From Alphaproteobacteria bacterium (GTDB lineage: Bacteria > Pseudomonadota > Alphaproteobacteria > Rhodospirillales > Casp-alpha2), in contig JACNJX010000085.1 in NCBI GenBank assembly GCA_014382345.1, positions 1 to 64,000 on the forward strand: a stretch of 64,000 nucleotides of DNA. Direction: 5' to 3'. Below, piece after piece: positions 61,728 through 64,000 of this stretch. How positions within the stretch are numbered: the stretch's first letter is position 1; each line of letters starts with the position of its first letter. The translations under genes and the position numbers were made by a program. The notes under the pieces were generated by a model. The model did no database searches, was not told the origin of the DNA, and saw only the letters and a list, made by a program, of their open reading frames with translations.

Positions 61728-62954
61728 TCAGGCCTCGCGGCGGCGCGCGCCGAGCACCAGCACGAAGCCGATCAGGCTGACGGCGGCGAACAGGCCGAAG
61801 GTCACGGTATAAAGCCCGGTCAGGCCATAGAGAACGGCAAAAGACGCAGGCCCCACCAGGACACCGCTGTAGGTCGGGACCATCGCGCCGCCGGTGGCGT
61901 TGCTGGCCATGCCGTCGGGCGCCAGGCGCGCGACCTCGGCCAGGAAGACGCCGTTCCAGCCGATCGCGGACAGGCCAAACAGGCACAACACCGTGTAGAC
62001 AAGGACGATCGGCCCGCCCGGCTGCAGGACCATGGTCAGCAGCCCGGCGATGACGGCAATCAGCGCAACGCCGGCCAACACCCGGTTGCCGTCGCTGAGG
62101 CGGTCGGCGACGCCGCCCCAGGTCACGCGGCCCAGCGCGCCGGCCGCCTGCAGGGCCGACAGCACGATGCCCGCCTGGACCAGCCCGTAGGCGAGGTCTT
62201 CCACCAGCATGGTCACGGCAAAAGTCGACAGGCTGACCTGAACGGCAGAAAAACAAAATGCCGCCAGCGAAATCAGCTTGAGCGCCGGATGGCGCCAGAT
62301 CATGCCCAGATCACGGACCGGGTTTTTCCTGAGAGTTGCCGTCCGGTCGCGGTCCTGATCCCAGCCGGCGTGAAACGGTTGCACCACAACGATCATGGCG
62401 AGCGGCACGGCGGCAATGATCAGAAATGCCCATTGCCAGCCGAATTCCAGGCTCAGCGACGGCGCCGCCAAGCCGGCGGCCACGGCGCCCAGGGGCACGC
62501 CGGTCTGTTTGAGCGAAAAAATAAAATTCCGGCTTTCTGGCCTGGAAACCCGGATCAGCAGATGCGTGGCGGACGGATTGGTCAGACCGTAGCCGAAGCC
62601 GACCATCACCGAACCGACGGCAAAGGCAATCATCGACGGCACCGCCGACAGCGCCAGGCCGGAGCCGGCGAAGGCCAGCGCCATCTGGCTGGTCCTGAGC
62701 GCGCCCAAACGCAGGATCAGCCCGGCGCTGACCAGGGATGTCAGAATTGCGCCTAGATAAATCAGGCTGACCTGATAGCCGATCATCGACGACGGCACCC
62801 CGAAGGCGCGGGCCAGTTCCGGCGCGATGGCCGCAGGGACCAGCGTGCACAAGGTCGCCAACGCCTGCACCAACGTCGTAATGCCAACCACCGTGGCGGT
62901 TGCCCGGCGCGGAATTCTTGTCCCGGATTGTTGTGCTTGTGGTTCGCCGACCAT
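61728..62954 (-). CDS. MFS transporter
   Basis: A 408-aa major facilitator superfamily protein with 12 predicted membrane helices. Loop signatures include SAGLILRLGALRTSQMALAF after helix 2 and GGVADRLSDGNRVLAG in the second half. The opening is LVQALATLCTLVPAAIAPEL. The substrate cannot be derived; its relatives include CynX-like and oxalate/formate-like families. No regulator gene is adjacent. Confidence 0.9.
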   Translation of the reverse strand: MVGEPQAQQSGTRIPRRATATVVGITTLVQALATLCTLVPAAIAPELARAFGVPSSMIGYQVSLIYLGAILTSLVSAGLILRLGALRTSQMALAFAGSGLALSAVPSMIAFAVGSVMVGFGYGLTNPSATHLLIRVSRPESRNFIFSLKQTGVPLGAVAAGLAAPSLSLEFGWQWAFLIIAAVPLAMIVVVQPFHAGWDQDRDRTATLRKNPVRDLGMIWRHPALKLISLAAFCFSAVQVSLSTFAVTMLVEDLAYGLVQAGIVLSALQAAGALGRVTWGGVADRLSDGNRVLAGVALIAVIAGLLTMVLQPGGPIVLVYTVLCLFGLSAIGWNGVFLAEVARLAPDGMASNATGGAMVPTYSGVLVGPASFAVLYGLTGLYTVTFGLFAAVSLIGFVLVLGARRREA

Positions 62955-63027
62955 AGGCCCCTTCCCTCTTTGAAGCCTGTATGGAGGATGAAGTAGCCCG
63001 AAGCAACGACGACCGCCACCGGGGTCG

Positions 63028-63068
63028 AAAAAAATCCCCCGGCCGCATTTTTGCCGCCGGGGGGATTT
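63028..63068 (-). terminator. Intrinsic terminator after flgG
   Basis: On the minus strand AAATCCCCCCGGC and GCCGGGGGATTT form a long GC-rich stem with the loop GGCAAAAATGC-like, followed by a T-run (63034-63028). It lies about 50 bp after the flgG stop and is likely the end of a flgF-flgG-type transcript, or of flgG alone. Confidence 0.8.
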
Positions 63069-63117
63069 CGTTACCGGTAAATTGCCCGGCCCGGGATATT
63101 GCCCGTTGTCTCGTTTG

Positions 63118-63894
63118 TTATCTCGCCGGGCCCATCATCTGGTCGGCGGTCTGGATCACCTTGGAGTTCATCTCGTAAGCCCGTTGCGCCGCGATCATGG
63201 TGGCGATCTCGGTAATCGGGTCAACATTGGAGGTTTCCAGAAAGCCCTGCATTAACGACCCGTATCCGGCCTTGCCGGGATTGTCGATGGTGGCCGGGCC
63301 GGAAGACTGGGTCGCCTGAAAGAGGTTTGCGCCCATGGCCTTCAGTCCGCCTTCGTTAGGAAACGACGCGATCTGAATGGTGCCGACATTGCTGCCTGCC
63401 TGCCCGGCTTCCTCGGTGACGATGACCTCGCCGGACCCATTGATGGAAACATCAAGAGCGCCGACCGGAATGGTGATGCCCGGCTGCAACGGAAATCCGT
63501 CGGCCGAAACCATCTGGCCGTTGGCGTTCAGCTGAAACGTGCCGTCCCGGGTATAGGCGGTGTCGCCATTGGGCAGCAGAATCTGGAAATAGCCATCGCC
63601 CTGGATGGCCAGATCGAAAGAGTTCGACGTCGATGTCAGGGAACCTTGTTCGCTGACCCGGTAGATCGACGCCATGCGAACGCCGTGTCCGCTTTTCACA
63701 CCACCCGGAACGATCTTTCCGGCCCTCGACGACCTGGACGGCTTGCGCTCGGCGACATCGTAAATCAGGTCGGAAAATTCCGTCCGCCGGCGTTGGTATC
63801 CGGTGGTGTTCATGTTGGCGAGGTTGTTTGCCACCACTTCCGTATTATATTGCTGGGCCATCATTCCCGAGGCCGCAATGCGTAATGCTTCCAT
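63118..63894 (-). CDS. flgG: Flagellar basal-body distal rod protein FlgG
   Basis: A 258-aa rod protein, the usual length for FlgG. It has the rod-family N-terminus MEALRIAASGMMAQQYNTEVVANNLANMNTTGYQ-type motif, the central SFDLAIQGDGYFQI domain and the C-terminal ETSNVDPITEIATMIAAQRAYEMNSKVIQTAD heptad region. It forms the distal rod of the flagellar drive shaft. AAGGAC precedes the ATG. The 106 bp to the window edge hold no complete gene; flgF would be expected beyond. Confidence 0.97.
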   Translation of the reverse strand: MEALRIAASGMMAQQYNTEVVANNLANMNTTGYQRRRTEFSDLIYDVAERKPSRSSRAGKIVPGGVKSGHGVRMASIYRVSEQGSLTSTSNSFDLAIQGDGYFQILLPNGDTAYTRDGTFQLNANGQMVSADGFPLQPGITIPVGALDVSINGSGEVIVTEEAGQAGSNVGTIQIASFPNEGGLKAMGANLFQATQSSGPATIDNPGKAGYGSLMQGFLETSNVDPITEIATMIAAQRAYEMNSKVIQTADQMMGPAR

Positions 63895-64000
63895 TGGTCC
63901 CGTCCTTCTTCTTGTTCCCGTCTTTGCTCTTGAACGCCTTTCAGCCCTTTGTTCAGGGACCGTTTTGGGCGTTCGTTGGCATTTCGTTGCAGTTTTAATT

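Overview
The window is a GC-rich chromosomal segment from an alphaproteobacterium. The best fit is a Rhodospirillales-type, aerobic, flagellated organism. The evidence is gapR, an aa3 cytochrome c oxidase cluster with ctaG, ctaB and DUF983, single-chain gcvP behind a tandem glycine riboswitch, a thrB-rnhA pair, DUF1194, and frequent TTG/GTG starts. No transposase, integrase, tRNA, rRNA or CRISPR array is visible. Most of the window is core metabolism and envelope biology, broken by short accessory patches.

Layout. 1-3 kb: partial enoyl-CoA hydratase, glyoxalase I, N-formylglutamate amidohydrolase and a YbdK-type carboxylate-amine ligase. 3-4.6 kb: a two-domain response regulator divergent from gapR. 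4.6-10.8 kb (minus strand): a run from a GAF/SpoIIE/HATPase phosphatase and a STAS protein into an Mla-type lipid ABC transporter (permease, ATPase, MCE protein, lipoprotein), ending in cysC. 11-19 kb: the respiratory block, ctaC-ctaD-ctaG-ctaE-DUF983 on minus, divergent from a 29-aa membrane peptide, a DUF420 protein, a heme-copper-oxidase-like protein lacking the CuB His-His pair, and ctaB. 19-22 kb: znuA with a structured leader, then an ExbB/ExbD-like three-gene membrane operon. 22-29 kb: ABC-2 exporter, response regulator, M32 carboxypeptidase, thrC, M16 peptidase. 29-35 kb: bacteriohemerythrin, GMC oxidoreductase, an AT-rich PAS-like gene, AlgH, MscS channel and small envelope proteins. 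35-38 kb: redoxin/2OG-oxygenase fusion, methyltransferase, Tat-exported aldo/keto reductase. 38-44 kb: a 912-aa VWA/RTX protein, a DsbD-like reductase and a peroxiredoxin. 44-49 kb: a cyclic-di-GMP riboswitch with a 52-aa membrane protein, gene debris, rnhA, thrB, a peptidoglycan-binding repeat protein, a CDGSH protein and a lipoprotein. 49-54 kb: glycine riboswitch and gcvTHP. 54-59 kb: a small insertion bounded by a second, diverged gcvP 3' end, then a three-subunit molybdenum hydroxylase. 59-64 kb: cupin, DUF1194, haloacid dehalogenase, MFS transporter and flgG.

Most notable observations: (1) a class I c-di-GMP riboswitch whose P1 stem appears to contain the Shine-Dalgarno sequence of a 52-aa membrane protein; (2) an ExbB/ExbD-like operon in which the ExbD-like protein carries a different beta-rich domain; (3) an oxidase-like protein lacking CuB ligands; (4) two places where a second, diverged 3' end of a gene lies beyond a short inserted cassette; (5) a 43-bp palindromic repeat family at convergent gene ends; and (6) a recurring Crp/Fnr-like site in front of three envelope genes.
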